Shown one piece after another: positions 1-12,600 of a DNA stretch of 64,000 nt. The position numbers were made by a program, and so were the translations under genes. This DNA is from Magnaporthiopsis rhizophila (Eukaryota; Ascomycota; Sordariomycetes; Magnaporthales; Magnaporthaceae): contig PYSS01000012.1 of the NCBI GenBank assembly GCA_003049465.1, positions 248,001-312,000 of the forward strand. The letters run 5' to 3'. The number at the start of each line of letters is the position of its first letter. Position 1 is the stretch's first letter. The notes under the pieces are model-generated. The model did no database searches. It worked only from the letters and a program-made list of their open reading frames with translations, and was not told the origin of the DNA.

Positions 1-2064
1 CATGCATGTAGCAACAGATAAATTACGAGAGTTCTCCATGTGCACCGTACCAACGAGTTGGTTGATGAGAGGTCCCGTACTCAAAAAGCATTGCAAAGCT
101 ACTCTCCGTCTTCATGCGCGAAGCAACCTGGCTCAAGACCAGCCAGCGGAGGCAAATGGCTGGCCGAGTACCGAGGAGTCGACGGTCCGGGAACTGGGAT
201 CGCTGCCTGTGATAGAGGCGAGCTGGTCGTCACTGGGCTGCTTCGGGCAGGGAGGGAGGCATTTGCGACCCGTCATCCGCCAGCAATCAATCCCACTCCT
301 CCATTTTACCATGGCTGCGTTACGGCGGTCTACCAGTCAGCCGCACGCTTGTACGAACTGACACACACTGTTGACCAGAGGTGTTGCAATTAGAGGGAGG
401 AGTCGAGCCTGGGCGAGAATTGCAGCCGTCATGGGATTCAGGCAACCTATGAGTTCCTTGCACGAACCGCGTAAAAATTTTGCTACCGTGAAGAAAAAGA
501 TTGAATATTTCCGGGCACGCGCTGAAAATAAGCTTGGCGAAGAGGAAAACCCCACGTCGCGCTCGGGCTTTTCAGCGATCCACCGATCCGGAAAGCACGT
601 GCCCTGGCGCCCCTGGACGCCCAGTCAAATGGATAATCCGGATGCTGCCCCAAATCCGTCGGGATTGAATTCAGCAAGGCATTCACTTATCTCCGTCAAG
701 AAAGCCAGAGCCCGGAAGAATCGAAGCGACGGTCGCAGCTGCGGGATGAGGTCATTGTTGGACGATGCAGCCGGAAGCAGGATGCCCGCGGTGTCGGTTT
801 GAAATGCCAAGACGGCATCACGGCTTCTTGCAAGCACCTTTTCAACCCAAGCTGTCCTAAGCCTCGTCCGCCCAGCGTCGTCGTCGCGTGTCGGATCAAT
901 CTGACAGCAGCAGATCCCCCGCCCCCTTTGGGAATTGCCCGCCTGTGGCAAAAGTGAATCTTTGGGTGAGATGGTGGCACGGACGGGCGGCAGGCACTTC
1001 AACCTACCTGGTACCTACGCGCAGCTCCCGTGCTCCCCATGATAACAGCCCGCCCTCCGCCAGATAACAGGCCGCGGCTTCCATCCTTTCTCACCTGCAG
1101 GCTTGCCATGCTTTGGAGAAGCCATGGCGTCGACTTGCCAAGAAAAGACCGTGGAGAGCGATGATCCAAACAGAGCTCCGTGCTACCTGCCGGGCGGGAA
1201 AGGGCCCCCTTGTTCTCAAAAAGGAATGGGCGTGCCGCAAAATCGAACGTCCCTGCGACTTTCCTGGGTGCTTGCGTTGCCGAGATCAAAATTTCAAAGC
1301 GACCTAACCGTTGTGTCGGGTTGGGGCGTCCCTGACCTTTTTTTTTTTTTTTTTTTTTTTTCACTATCTGGACACATCCTGAAAGTATCGCATGCTTTTT
1401 GATGTACAGCGAAAACGTCAACATACGGCCCGTTCCTTTTTGTGAGCAGATCATTCTGCTGCTGGAACCATTCCACAAGTCTGGACTTTCGTTGTCTCCC
1501 ATTTTCTTCTCTTTTTTTTTGCCTTTTAATTTTCGCCCCTCCCTTTCAGCCAATCTCAAGTCTTGATTAAACAAGGAAGGAAAGACCAAGGGAAGTGAAG
1601 CAACCCAAAAACTTGGGCTACCCAAATCCACGGAAACCGAAATTGGAAGTTTTAGACAAGAAAAAAGAGTCTCGCAAGCTGCCGAGGCTCATGGAAACCG
1701 CCAGCCCACGCCCCCTCGATCTCGACCAGCCATTCCAACCCATCACATCCTGGTCCAGCCCTATTCACTGCATGCACGTGCTCTATCGTCGGTAGACGTC
1801 CGATCTCTCGGAGCTCCTCGACCGATCTGCAGAGGTTCCTTGCTGCCTTTTGGTCAGGTATCCTGCCCCTCGGGACGGACTAGCAGCATTGTATGTCTCA
1901 ACCCCGGTGATTCGGCGCGCGCCCGCCCGCCCCGCGCCGTCAACGTGCCAGCATGGCTAACATTGGCCAACCTTTGCTTTGCTTACTGTGCAGGCAGTCA
2001 GGCCGTATTCTCAAGCACACCAGTCCTTGGCTGCGGTGGCGCCGCCGCCGCCGCCGGCAATCCT
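1..2064. other. Intergenic region and 5' leader of the CAS1 gene
   Basis: No convincing gene is visible here. The open frames are short, low in complexity and overlap on both strands. A run of 24 T lies at 1338-1361. The right end is probably the transcribed leader of the CAS1-type gene. A candidate leader intron runs from GTATGT at 1891 to CAG at 1993 (103 nt), with a GCTAAC branch-like site near 1956. Reading the upstream ATG at 1840 through this splice meets a stop, so the leader intron is probably non-coding. Confidence 0.5.
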
Positions 2065-5000
2065 ATGAGCTTGCCACGATGGACGCCACCCCGCGTTGCC
2101 AGCCGCAGCGCCGCCTCGTGCTTTGAAATGCTGGCGCGTGCGTCCCTGTGCGTGCTGGTCGTCACCGTAGCCGCGCACTTTCTGCTCGGCGGCCACGCCG
2201 ATCCCCAGCGATGCGGCGCCCTCCTCTCGCACGGCTCGTGGCCCGCCCACGACACCTCGGCCAGCTGGCGGGGCTGGTTCGACCGCTGGGAGCCCCGCGG
2301 CTGCCGCATGCACGAGTACTCGCGCGACGACTTCAGCGACTGCCTCGCCGGCCGCCGCCTCGTCTTCGTCGGCGACTCCACCATGCGCCAGCTCTTCCTG
2401 GCGGCGGCCAAGCGCCTCGATGCTGTCCGTGCCGATGAGGAGCTGATGCGCGCTTTCGTCTCGGACAACCCTCGCCACGACATCGGCGTGGCCATCCACG
2501 GTGTCCGCGTTGTCTTCATCTATGATCCGTGGCTCAACTCTACAGGCCTCGCCCGAGAACTCGACGACTACCGCCCGGGCCCCGGCGGTGACTCGGCTAG
2601 CTCCGCTGCGCTGCTGATGGTTGGCGCCCCGGGCCTGTGGGCCGCCCGCAACGGCGGGGATGACTATCTAGACCTGTTCCGGCGCGGAATCGACACCGTC
2701 AGACCTTACCTGACGGACTCCCTCGAGCATGCGAGCGCCGGCCTAGACGTCGGCTACCGAGACCTCAAGAACCACATCCTGATAGCTCCCGTGCAGGTGC
2801 CGCGTTACAGGAAGCTGTCTCCTGCCCGCGCCGAGGTTCTCACCCCTTCCAAGATCCGAGAGATGAACAACCACCTCGCGTCGCTGCCCCGGCCCGAGTT
2901 CTCACGCGTCGTCTTTGCTTACAACCAAATGACGCGACCTGGCACCCGCCACGCCTTCGAAGACACGGGTCTGCATGTCCGGGAGGCCTTGGTCGAGCGC
3001 AAGATCGACATTGCCCTCAACCTGCGCTGCAACCAGGGACTCGTGCGCCGCCAACCACACCGGAATCGTGAGACGTGCTGTGTCTCATATCCAACCCTCG
3101 CCCGCGGCCAGCGCCTTACTCTCTTCGTCCTCCTCATTGCCGCCCTGCCAGTCGTCTTCACCCTGCTGTTCGCCTTGCGCGGCGCCTCTTTCTCGCGCCG
3201 TCTGCCGTCTCTAACCGGCCACCTCCATACGGCTCTCGGGGTGATTTCCATCGTGGTACTCTACTGTTACGCCGCCGACCGTACCCAGCTTTTCCCCAAG
3301 GCTGAAAGGCGCCTCAGCATCACAGGGCTCGTGACTGTGCTAGGGACCACTGCCGCTCTCAGTGCGCTTTCTCTTCGTAAAAGGGGTGGCAGCCGTGGTC
3401 AGAACGCCCCCGGGAGAGGCAGGCCAGCCTCATCGGCGGCTCCCGCTACGAGGCCGTCGAGATCCTCTGTGAGAGTAGCGCCTGGGTCCCCGCAATACAA
3501 CGAGGACACTGCCTTTCTGCCACGTGAGGTTTCGGACGAATGGAAGGGCTGGATGCAGGGCTTAGTGCTTGCGCTCTCCTTCCAGGAGCTGTCGGACCAG
3601 CCTTGGGCGTACAAGCTCCTCCGCCTCGTCTCGGCCGAATATCTGTTTATCTGCACGTACGGACACGCCACCTACCTGCTGCGAACGGGCGATTACTCTC
3701 TCCGGCGTGTTGCGACCGTTGTCTGGCGCCTCAACGCTCTCCCTTTCATCTTGTCCATGGCGATGGGCACCAATGGGACCTTGTATCACTTTCCGCGTCT
3801 GGCCACCTTCTGGTTCCTCGTCACCTGGTCGACCTTGCGGATCAGCCGACGGCGCTTCAATAGCTCGCCCAGCACCCTCATCCTCAAGGTCGCTGCCGCG
3901 GCCTTTTTCACTACGGCACTATTCAGTTCCAAGCCCATTTTTGACTTTCTCGGCCGTGTCCTGGCCGCGATGGCACCTGGCGCGCTCTACAACGCCGATT
4001 CTGTCCGCTGGGAGCTTTCCATGGACCGCTTTGTGCCGCATCTCGGCGTCCTGGCTGCCGTGCTGGCCCATCGCGCCAACGTCATAAAGTCGGCTTACGC
4101 GAGGCGTCAGGCCGCCCAAGCGCATATTCGCTCGCCCCTGCCAGGGACACCCATGTCCGTCCCCGGCCAGCTGAGGCCGAGGCTGCTCCAGGACCGCGGC
4201 CCCATGGCGGCGGCGGCCGTTGCCGCAGCGGGCTCCAACAGCGCCATCGATCGGGCCCTTGCGGCGTTTCTCTTCCCGGACGAAGCCCTCGCGCGCATAT
4301 ACCCGGGACTGCTCGCGCTGTCGTTTTTGAACTTTCCCCTTTTCTTCCTCGAAACCCAGGTCAACTCTGGCTGGTGGCAGGACCGGGCCTTGTACGACGC
4401 CGTCCACCCCTATATATCCTGCGCGCCCGTCGTCACATACGCGCTCCTGCGCGGAGGCTCCTACGCGTCTGTGCGCCGTGCATCCCTGGCACTGCCAGCC
4501 GCCCTGGGCCGCATCGCCCTCGAGTCGCATGTGCTGCACCGCCACATCTTCCTCGCTGGCGACGGGTCCGGCCTGCTCCGCATCGGCCTGGCGTGGTCGC
4601 GCGGCATTCCTGTCGGTGGGCCCGTCCGCGCAAGCGCCCACCCAGGTGGCGGTGGTGGAGGAAGAGGAGGGTGGACGGCCCAGGCGGGCTGGAGGTTGGA
4701 AACGCTGGTCGTGACCGCGGTGTTTCTCTGGGCCTGCTGGCATGCCAGGGCCGCGACCGAGACGCTCGGAAGGTGGGCGCTCGGCGGCGGATCCGCAAGC
4801 GACGAGAATCAGCCGTCCTCCGCCCACGACGGCGATCTGGAGAGCGGCTCGGACGCCGCCGACGGGCGGTCTTACATGCTAGACTCGCTCGACCCGGGCC
4901 TTCCTGGCCTCCGCGAGCCGAGCCCGGCAAGATACAGACACGAACAGCAGCAGCAGTCTGGCCAGCTGCGAAAGGACCAGCCGTGTGATCAGCAGGCGGG

Positions 5001-5091
5001 CGGCAGAGCGAAAAGCCTACAGCAGGATCCACGGCTCAGAGTGGCGGTGTTGCTGCTCGTGGCCTGGGTGAGCAACCTGACATACAGGTGA
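2065..5091 (+). CDS. CAS1-domain polysaccharide O-acetyltransferase-like membrane protein
   Basis: A protein of 1008 residues in one exon. It starts with a membrane segment (about residues 24-42). A luminal PC-esterase/GDSL-like part follows: WEPRGC near residue 75, then FVGDSTMRQL with the presumed nucleophile Ser at about 105, and GLHV as the likely Asp/His region. The second half has many hydrophobic segments, ending with one at the extreme C-terminus. This order matches the CAS1 family (Cryptococcus Cas1p, animal CASD1), which O-acetylates glycans in the Golgi. The substrate in moulds is unknown. I chose the ATG at 2065 because an upstream in-frame ATG at 1840 reads through an apparent leader intron (1891-1993). 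The family call is firm; the glycan target is inference. Confidence 0.85.
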   Translation: MSLPRWTPPRVASRSAASCFEMLARASLCVLVVTVAAHFLLGGHADPQRCGALLSHGSWPAHDTSASWRGWFDRWEPRGCRMHEYSRDDFSDCLAGRRLVFVGDSTMRQLFLAAAKRLDAVRADEELMRAFVSDNPRHDIGVAIHGVRVVFIYDPWLNSTGLARELDDYRPGPGGDSASSAALLMVGAPGLWAARNGGDDYLDLFRRGIDTVRPYLTDSLEHASAGLDVGYRDLKNHILIAPVQVPRYRKLSPARAEVLTPSKIREMNNHLASLPRPEFSRVVFAYNQMTRPGTRHAFEDTGLHVREALVERKIDIALNLRCNQGLVRRQPHRNRETCCVSYPTLARGQRLTLFVLLIAALPVVFTLLFALRGASFSRRLPSLTGHLHTALGVISIVVLYCYAADRTQLFPKAERRLSITGLVTVLGTTAALSALSLRKRGGSRGQNAPGRGRPASSAAPATRPSRSSVRVAPGSPQYNEDTAFLPREVSDEWKGWMQGLVLALSFQELSDQPWAYKLLRLVSAEYLFICTYGHATYLLRTGDYSLRRVATVVWRLNALPFILSMAMGTNGTLYHFPRLATFWFLVTWSTLRISRRRFNSSPSTLILKVAAAAFFTTALFSSKPIFDFLGRVLAAMAPGALYNADSVRWELSMDRFVPHLGVLAAVLAHRANVIKSAYARRQAAQAHIRSPLPGTPMSVPGQLRPRLLQDRGPMAAAAVAAAGSNSAIDRALAAFLFPDEALARIYPGLLALSFLNFPLFFLETQVNSGWWQDRALYDAVHPYISCAPVVTYALLRGGSYASVRRASLALPAALGRIALESHVLHRHIFLAGDGSGLLRIGLAWSRGIPVGGPVRASAHPGGGGGGRGGWTAQAGWRLETLVVTAVFLWACWHARAATETLGRWALGGGSASDENQPSSAHDGDLESGSDAADGRSYMLDSLDPGLPGLREPSPARYRHEQQQQSGQLRKDQPCDQQAGGRAKSLQQDPRLRVAVLLLVAWVSNLTYR

Positions 5092-6626
5092 CAAGAGAAG
5101 AAAGCAAGGAGAAAAAATAGGTATATATGGACGAAAGTTGCACAGGACACGATCTAGCGATGGAAAGAAGAGGAATTCAGAGCCAACTTGGTTCATATGG
5201 TTAAATTCGACTCAACCTGTGGCGATGGCTTCAGTTACGAAGTAGAAGTACACGTGCTAGCCTCTCCAAGTGCTTATATAAACTTCACAAGATTTCATTG
5301 TTCGCGGTTTCCCGGCTTCGAAGCGCCCTACCCGGTCAAAGAACAGACGAGAGCAACAAACGAGAACTTTGGACATCGTTGCAGCCGCGTGCATGTGCAA
5401 CTTCCGAGTGACATATCTGGATTGACACACCACCACATTTATCGTCTTGACCAAGACAAGAGGAAAATAAAGAAAGGGTTTTATGTAAACAAAAAAAGGG
5501 GTCAAGTAAGAACAAGAAACAAAGTTACTCGTAGATCTCCCATGGTCTCGCCTTCACCAAACCGATGCATCGATTTTATCCACAAGACGCCACCGCGTCA
5601 GGGATAGGTATTCAGAGAAATGAAAAAGGGACGAGACAAGAGTTCCATGACGAGAACAAAGGTTTATAAAAAGCCCCAGCCCAAGACGCAAAACCATCCA
5701 ACTCGTTGTCTGTTTTTGTTTTTGTTTATCTCAAGCCTCTCCCGAAAAAACAAAAAGCACACAGATAGATACCTAGAGTATTCCTACTCTGCATTTCAAA
5801 GATCCCGCACGCAAACCCCAGTTTGTTTCCTTAGCCGTCTCATCCCAAAGCACCCCCCCCCCNNNNNNNNNNNNNNNNNNAAAAAAAAAAAAAAAAAAAA
5901 ACAAGACAGTCAGATGGTCAGGCGTATGTATCCAGCTCCCAAATTTTCCAAGTAGCACCCGATGAAAAAGAAAACAGAGACTGAACAGGGAAGACAAAAG
6001 AATAATATTGATTGGTGCTGATGCGGGTACCCTCCACGCCTCGAAAAAGAAAAAAGTTCCAAAATTAAGAAAAGAAGCCCAGGTGAGAGAAACTATCGTA
6101 AGGGGAGAAATAGAAAAGAATACAGTGAAAATCCAGGAAATAAGCCCGACAACAAAAGCGCAGGCGCAGCTGGCCAGGGAGGGAAAAAAAGAAGAAGAAA
6201 TGCACACATTGTACAAGGTGTGTGTCCGGCGTGCGGTCCATCAGCCGCCGCCTCGACCCGAATTAAACAGACGGTGTGCTATGATGGGGAGTCGACGATG
6301 CCAATCGCATATGCCCCAAGTTCCTCTTCTTTAAGCGAGAAAGTCATGTACAAAACATATGCACCGATATCCGTAGAGTGTGTTGGCTGGAGAGTGTGCC
6401 GCTCCGTGCGGTGTGTACTTCCGGATGTGGTATAGTGGGGGAAGAAGGAAAAAAGAAAACCAACAGCATCAGGGTCTGGCGTATGTCCCCTGGCTGAAAC
6501 ACATCTGGGCAGACGACCATGCTTTTTTACTGGTCGAATATCGAAGCAATAGGGCGTGGGCCTCGATAGAGGGGATATTGAGGTGGATGATATGATACGT
6601 GAGAAGGACCGAGGGCTAAAAGCACG
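5092..6626. other. Intergenic region between CAS1 gene and puf gene
   Basis: This stretch lies between two convergent genes, so it should hold both 3' UTRs. It is A-rich on the plus strand. I see no supportable gene. An assembly gap sits at 5863-5880. Confidence 0.5.
5863..5880. other. Run of 18 N flanked by poly-C and poly-A
   Basis: Eighteen undetermined bases sit between a C run (5852-5862) and an A run that begins at 5881. Homopolymers on both sides suggest a base-calling or assembly ambiguity rather than a sized gap. Confidence 0.9.
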
Positions 6627-9600
6627 TCATGCCTCGTCCACACGGACCTCGGGGCACTTCTCGACTGATTCTGGTCCCTGAGGTTTGACGACCATGGCGC
6701 CTGTCTCGTCGGCCATGTCGTCGTTGGCGCCAGCGTTGGTGCTCGGCGGGCTGCTACTCTGTGGAGTGTTTGGCTCCATGGTAAGGACGGGCGTCGGCGC
6801 TGCAGAGCTGACGTCTACCTGGAGGCATGCACCTCCAGCGTCCGAGCCAGCATCGCTGTGCTCCACGGCCGAGATAATCTTGTCAATTGCAGCAATCTGC
6901 CGTCCGCTGTTGTTCTTCTTGAGCGAGTTGAACTGAGGCTTCATCTTCATGATAAATTCGCTCTTTTCAGGCTCGCGCAGCTGATCAACCAGTTTTTCTG
7001 GGAGCAACTCGTGTGTTAGCGGCGGCTGACCGACCGAGCTTCCCTGGCGGTCTGGGGACGCGCCGAGCAGGGATAGGGGAGGGTCCAGGAAGGATATAAT
7101 AGACTTACGGATAACGTAATTGCCGTACTGATCCTTCATGAGCTGATGGATAGGGCTCGTTCCGTCGGGCGCCGTCCGGATCAAGACTTCGCACATCTTT
7201 GTGCGGTCTTCGGCCGTTCCGTGAACAAGACACTTCTCGACAACGTTTGACGCGAACTTGTGCTTGGAAAATGTCACAACCTGCGCCATGACCACGCCGA
7301 TGGTCCTCCTCTGGTGCTCAGGCCTGCCATTGCTAATGATGTGTTGCACCACGTAGTTGCCGTACGAGTCCGTGACCAGCGCCGGCATCGAGGCGTGTAG
7401 CTCCTCCATCATGGCCGCCGTGTCTTCTTCTGTGCCCTGCTCCAGCATACGTTGGACAACACGGCAACCGTACGTCTGCATTGACAGAGATTTGAGGTGG
7501 CCACGCACCGCCTCAAATGTGAAGCCGATGTATTTGCGAGGCAGCAACTCGATGATCTTCTGGATGACGTGGTTGCCGTTCTGATGCTGCATTATGTCAA
7601 GAGTACTGGGCTCGAGCTCCTTGACTAGCTCTGCTTGTTGCTCGACGAGGACATGCTCGAGGGCCTGCATCCGGCGTTGTAAACGTCAACAAAGGAGCGC
7701 CAAGGAATGGGGATAACACGGATCCCCTCGGGGCCTATCGCGAGGCAGACGTACCTTCTGGACCACCCTGCAGGCGTACACCTGGGTTGAGAGGTCTACC
7801 ATCCTACCCTTCATTTGGCCTGCCAGAATCTTCTTCTGCACCTGGTTGCCGTGCTCAAAGAACTTTTGGATGACGTAGTTTCCAAACAAGTCTTTCATCA
7901 GCTGCACAGCATTGGGCTCGATCTCGCGAAAGACTCGATCCTTTTCGTCGCTGTTGGCCGTCTCTAGCTTCGTCTGGATGAAGCGCGAGCCTTGCTGATC
8001 GCCACTGAACTCAACCACGTAGTTGTAAATATCCTGCGTCGGAATTCCGAGGTCAGTCCATTTGCTCTAGCAGCGGCTGGGGGAACGCGAGTGATGCTTC
8101 GGCTGGCTGGCAATTCTCACCTTGAGTTCATATCGCTTGCTCCCTTTGTTATTCGAGCGATATTCATTGAGCAAACGGCTCTGTGCCAGGTTCGTCGAGT
8201 CCTCGCCCTTGTGTTGCCGGTGAGCCAGAGGAGCCACCTGAGGTAGATACTGTTGAGGATACAAAGGCAGAGCGTGCCCAGGAAACTGTAGGAGTGGTGG
8301 TCGAAACTGTGCCTGCGAGTACGGGTCGTACATCGGACTCTGGTACGGGGGAATGCTGGGCTGGTAGAATCCCTGAGGGTAGAAGGTCGGCTGGCCAGGG
8401 CCAGGCTGGTGGAGTTGTTGCGCCTGAAGCATATAGGCATTGGCCGAGCTTCGGCCCTCTGCGTCCAAGCTGTTCCTAGGATCCCTGGATCCCGGCCTGC
8501 TCCAGGAATTCACGGGTACAGGGGGGGTGTCGGTCAGGTGGCGCGGGCTCGTCAGCGTGGACCTCAGGTTGGGGACAGGCGAGCCGCCATCAGGGATGCT
8601 CCCGCGCTTGCCGCTTCCGTAGCCGGACATGGTCGCCTCCGTGTGGGTTTCCGGCGTGAAGAATGGAACGTTTGACCCGTTGACTTTGAATGGCGCCCCA
8701 GCACCTGCATCCCAGGGCATAGACCCGGGATTGAACTGGAACGGCCTCGCCTGCGGCTGGAAGGGAGATGCGGCAACAGCGTCGGTCCCATCACTGATGT
8801 TAAAGTTTCTCCTCAGCCTTTCCTGCAGCTCCTCCTCTGCGCTGTATGTCGTTCGCATGCTTCCGGGTTGGGCGGGAAATGCGGCAGGGCCTTGGACCGA
8901 AGGACGTGGTGCGCTCATCAGGGTCGCCTGGCTAGTCGCGTATGGCTCATCGTACGCGGCATGCTGCCTGGGGTCGACCTCGTATTTCGCGGGAAAACTG
9001 CCATTCGGGTGACCGCCAGGACTCATATAAGACGTGAGGTCCTGCCGGACCCGTGGATCTCGCCGGATGTTCCGCAGCGAGGTCTCGATCTCGTCGTACC
9101 TGCCCATAGCGGTATATTGTCCACCATTCTCCTTGTCTGATCCCATATCTCCAGTCGTAGCGCCATACTTGAAAGAGCTGTTCGAGGCGTCGAAGTTCGC
9201 CCCAGGGTTGGTCCGGTTTGCAGCGAAGCTGGCGGCCGGGCCCACGACGGGCCGTGAAGTGATGAAGTTCTGGTGTACGGAAAGGTCACCGAAGCTCTGC
9301 ATCTCCCGTGTGCGGTTTGGTGATGTGCTGCCCGAGGGCTTGTTCTGGGCATTGTCATTAGTGCTCCAGGGCGTTCGTGTAGCCCATGTGTTTTCCGCTT
9401 CTGATGATGCGGCGAGCGCGCCGGAACCCGTAGGGGCATTTTCGACGGGCGCTGCGAGGCACGGTTTTGTTAGCGATAAGCTGTCAGCCCTCAGCCGGGT
9501 TTAACGGCGCGCTGGCACAAACCTCTCGAACCCGCTGCGTCACGCTTCCCGAACGACCCTATGACACCGCTGTTGCCCCATATGCTCTCTGCCCCGATAA

Positions 9601-9673
9601 TGCCTTGTTTCCATGCAGGGTTTTGGTATGAGGCGCCTATGGGCTGTGAGGGCTTGTCGGTTCCATTCGGCAT
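6627..9673 (-). CDS. puf3: Pumilio-family RNA-binding protein, Puf3 type
   Basis: Five exons on the minus strand: 9673-9523, 9451-8121, 8033-7755, 7664-7109 and 6997-6627, giving 895 residues. All junctions are GT-AG and keep frame. The first ~490 residues are low-complexity and rich in Ser, Pro, Gln and Asn. The C-terminal half is a Pumilio homology domain with eight repeats whose recognition motifs read SRFIQ, NYVIQ, ACRVVQ, NHVIQ, GCRVVQ, NYVVQ, SNVVE and NYVIQ. This is the canonical code for UGUANAUA. In yeast, Puf3 binds 3' UTRs of nuclear-encoded mitochondrial mRNAs and controls their decay and localisation. The last Gln of repeat 8 is made by splicing across the 111-nt intron 7108-6998. 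The Puf3 identity rests on the domain order and the repeat code. The regulatory targets in this organism are inferred. Confidence 0.92.
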
Positions 9674-12600
9674 GGCGAAGGTGTTAAATCGGCTCGGCCG
9701 ACCCTGAGAGAAGAAACGTGGGGGAAAGAATTAGCATGCGGTGCACAGAGATGGGCATAGAGGGGGGCAGAGCCTCCCAGCAGGTGGCCCGCAGACAGGA
9801 GAGGGCAGACTCACGGCGGTCGCCATTGTGGTGGAAGTGTTGCGGGAGGCGCCCGAGGTCATCGAGGAGTCGAAAGCTCAGGCGGAAAGTTGGGATGAGA
9901 AGAACGCCGTCGTTTGTCATGCACGGGGCGGCGGCTGTTGGCGTGCGTCGACAGATTCGCGCTCGGATTCGAACGAAGTGCGTGGGACTGTGTGCAGTTG
10001 CATGCAAACAAAATGGTAGATGCGATCACTCGTAGATCTGGCCAAAAAGAAGTAGGCGCATGCGCAGTGGAATTTCGTCTGGTCGGCAGAACGTTAAAAC
10101 AGCGAACGGACAGGGCGTGGGATAAATGCGCCGAAAGTGGAAGCGCCGTGCAAAAAAGAATGTGCAAAGAAGAAGAAAAAATAGGAACAGCGACCGTCAG
10201 CAAGGCTATTTTGGTCTTGCAGCAGCCGCAGCCTGGTCGGGCCCAAAATTCGAAAGGAAAGGAAGGGCATGCAGAAAAAAAAAAAAAAAAAAAAAAAGGA
10301 AAGAGGAAAGGAAAAGGGAAATAGGTGATCTGATGCCTTTGGTACAACGCATTCATCCAAGGCAGTCGCACGTCGCAGTGGTGTCAGTGCGCATCGGGGA
10401 TTGCTGGGCGATGCTGGTAGCATGCGTGGGTGCAGAGGTTCGGTCGGTACGGGGATTGGCAATGGGGGTGGAAATGGGGGGTGGTGTGGTGTGGGCTGGG
10501 CCGGGCTGGCTGGCTGGCTGTGGAACCGGGCGTGGTGCGAGCCAGAACTCTCCGGCCAGGACGAAGAATGAGTTGAGATTCAGCTGTATTTGGTAAGGCT
10601 GATGGGCAAGCATCCCAGTGCGGGGCCCACGCCGCAGTCACCCCTGACGAGGGAGACAACTCGACCATTCATGCCGGTCAAATGTGCCAGAAAGGAATAA
10701 ATGCAACGATTCAAACAATGGACGAGACGCAGCCAGAGGCTACCATAGTGCCTGGTTTGGATAATGGAATGCCACTTACTTCCTATGACGCCGGCGCTGG
10801 CTTTGCTGTGTAGGTTTGCTTCCTATCTGGCGCACACGTCCTCCTAGAGAATGGAGCTTTTGGCGGGATCCTGTCAGTGAACGCCAAGCACGGCACAACC
10901 ATGAGTTGGCGTCGGCCTGGTGCTCGGATTGTGCGTCGTGTCGAGTGAGAGTGAGAGTGTAGATAAATGCACCGACAAAAATGGCAGCGAGGTGGGAAGC
11001 CGGGAGGTGGTGGTGATAGCGGCACCAGAGCGAGTAGAGGATCTGCTATTTGATGGAGAAGTTTGTTGGGCTGGCTGGCCTGGGGCGTGTATGTGTGTGT
11101 GTGTCTGTGTGTGGGCGAGTTGTGTGTGAGTGCGGATGCTGGAACGATCCACTACCGACAAGTCGCACTGCCGACAGTGGGCAGATGGCTGGCTGCTTGC
11201 CTCGTGTGGCAAAATGCCACCGCGACCAGCGGAGCGGTAGCTTTGAAGAGAACCGGAAAGTGTCGAAAGGTCAGGATGGCGCTCGCGACTAGCACGGTCG
11301 TGGCCGGGCGGGATCCGGGCGTTCTAGACAGACGCGCGAAAACACCAAAGCTTCAGCAGCAAGAAAGTCAATGTTGGTGTCAACCGACAGCGTGTTGGCA
11401 GCTCGCCCCGCTCAAACCCCGGTGTTTAAGATTTCTGGATGTGAGATTAAATGGAGTCTCGGGGGAAACGAGAAGAGCGCTGGAAAAGCAGATTCCAATT
11501 TTCTGGGGCCCGGGTTGGAAAGCAGGGGTGGAAAGCACCAGGGCCCGGGATATGTCGTGGGGGGCCGGCCTGGACCAGGGCTGCTGATGGAGGGGCGGTT
11601 GTACCTTTAAAGGGCTGCTGATATGTGCACCCAAGGGATGCAAGCTCTGAGGGACGGTGGTGTTTTCGTGTTGCGCCAGTGGAACGGAAACGCTGCCGAT
11701 GGGTGGATGATCGTCTCGCTGGGTGGCCAGACTGGCTCGGCCTTCTCGTTGGTTGGGGAGGGGAGCACCTCGATCCGAATGTCGACTGGTCGGGTACCAC
11801 CTCGAGGCAGCCCTTCGCTTGCAAGCCTGGCGCTAGGCAGACGGGTATGTGGGTACCTGGCGCGCCCAGGGAGAAATCCTCGATCTCTGTGCCAGACTCC
11901 TGGCCAAGAGCACACACGGCATACCGTCAGTCGGTTGGTCGCCCCTGTCTTGGCTGCATGCAAGCGAGTGTGATTCAGGCAGAGGACGAGAAAATGAAAA
12001 AGAAAAGAACAAAGTGAAAACAAAATAAGAAGACGGGAATAAGGCCAACTCACAAGCAGCGAAAAAAAAGTAACAAACTCAAAAAGACAGCAAAGATAGA
12101 ACGGAACGCCCGGGCAAGAAGCTCGCGCACCCGCATGGGCAGCGACCTGGAGGGTTGCAGTAACAAGGCCGGCAAGACGGACTGGGGCCGGGCGAAAAAA
12201 GCGCGGACCAACCAGAGGCTGCAGACGGGCAGGATGAGCAGGCAGCCGGGCCAGTCGAGTGACACAGGGAGGAGTAAGGCCACAGACAGCCCAGTCCCAG
12301 GGGCCGTCGTTTTTTTTTGGAAAATCGCCGGGAGTCGGGTGTCCCCTCTGCTGGAGGCGAGCGACCGCGAGGGTTGCTTTCCAATGTCGAAATGTTTGCT
12401 CTGGGCGGGTGTCGGCTGGCCCCTGCCTCGTGGATGATCCGATAGGCGATGCGCCACGGTGACGGTTCCCGGCTGTGCTACCACGCATTAGTCGGCTTTA
12501 CGCACCCCCTCGCTGGTGCGGAGCTTCCGAGAAGAGACGGAAGAAGAGTCCGCTGCCTGGACTTGTCCTAGTCCCGAAAGTAGTGGCGGCGTATTGGGGC

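Noticed and set aside
999..1631. A 210-codon minus-strand frame at the left end
   Set aside because: It runs through poly-T tracts that give a poly-Lys run; no domain or conserved start.
3919..4827. A 302-codon minus-strand frame opposite the CAS1 gene
   Set aside because: GC-rich antisense shadow with no recognisable features; the plus strand encodes membrane segments of the CAS1 family.
11607..12488. A 293-codon minus-strand frame upstream of puf3
   Set aside because: Mixed Arg/Pro-rich and hydrophobic stretches without any motif. It overlaps competing frames on both strands and probably lies in the puf3 leader or spacer.
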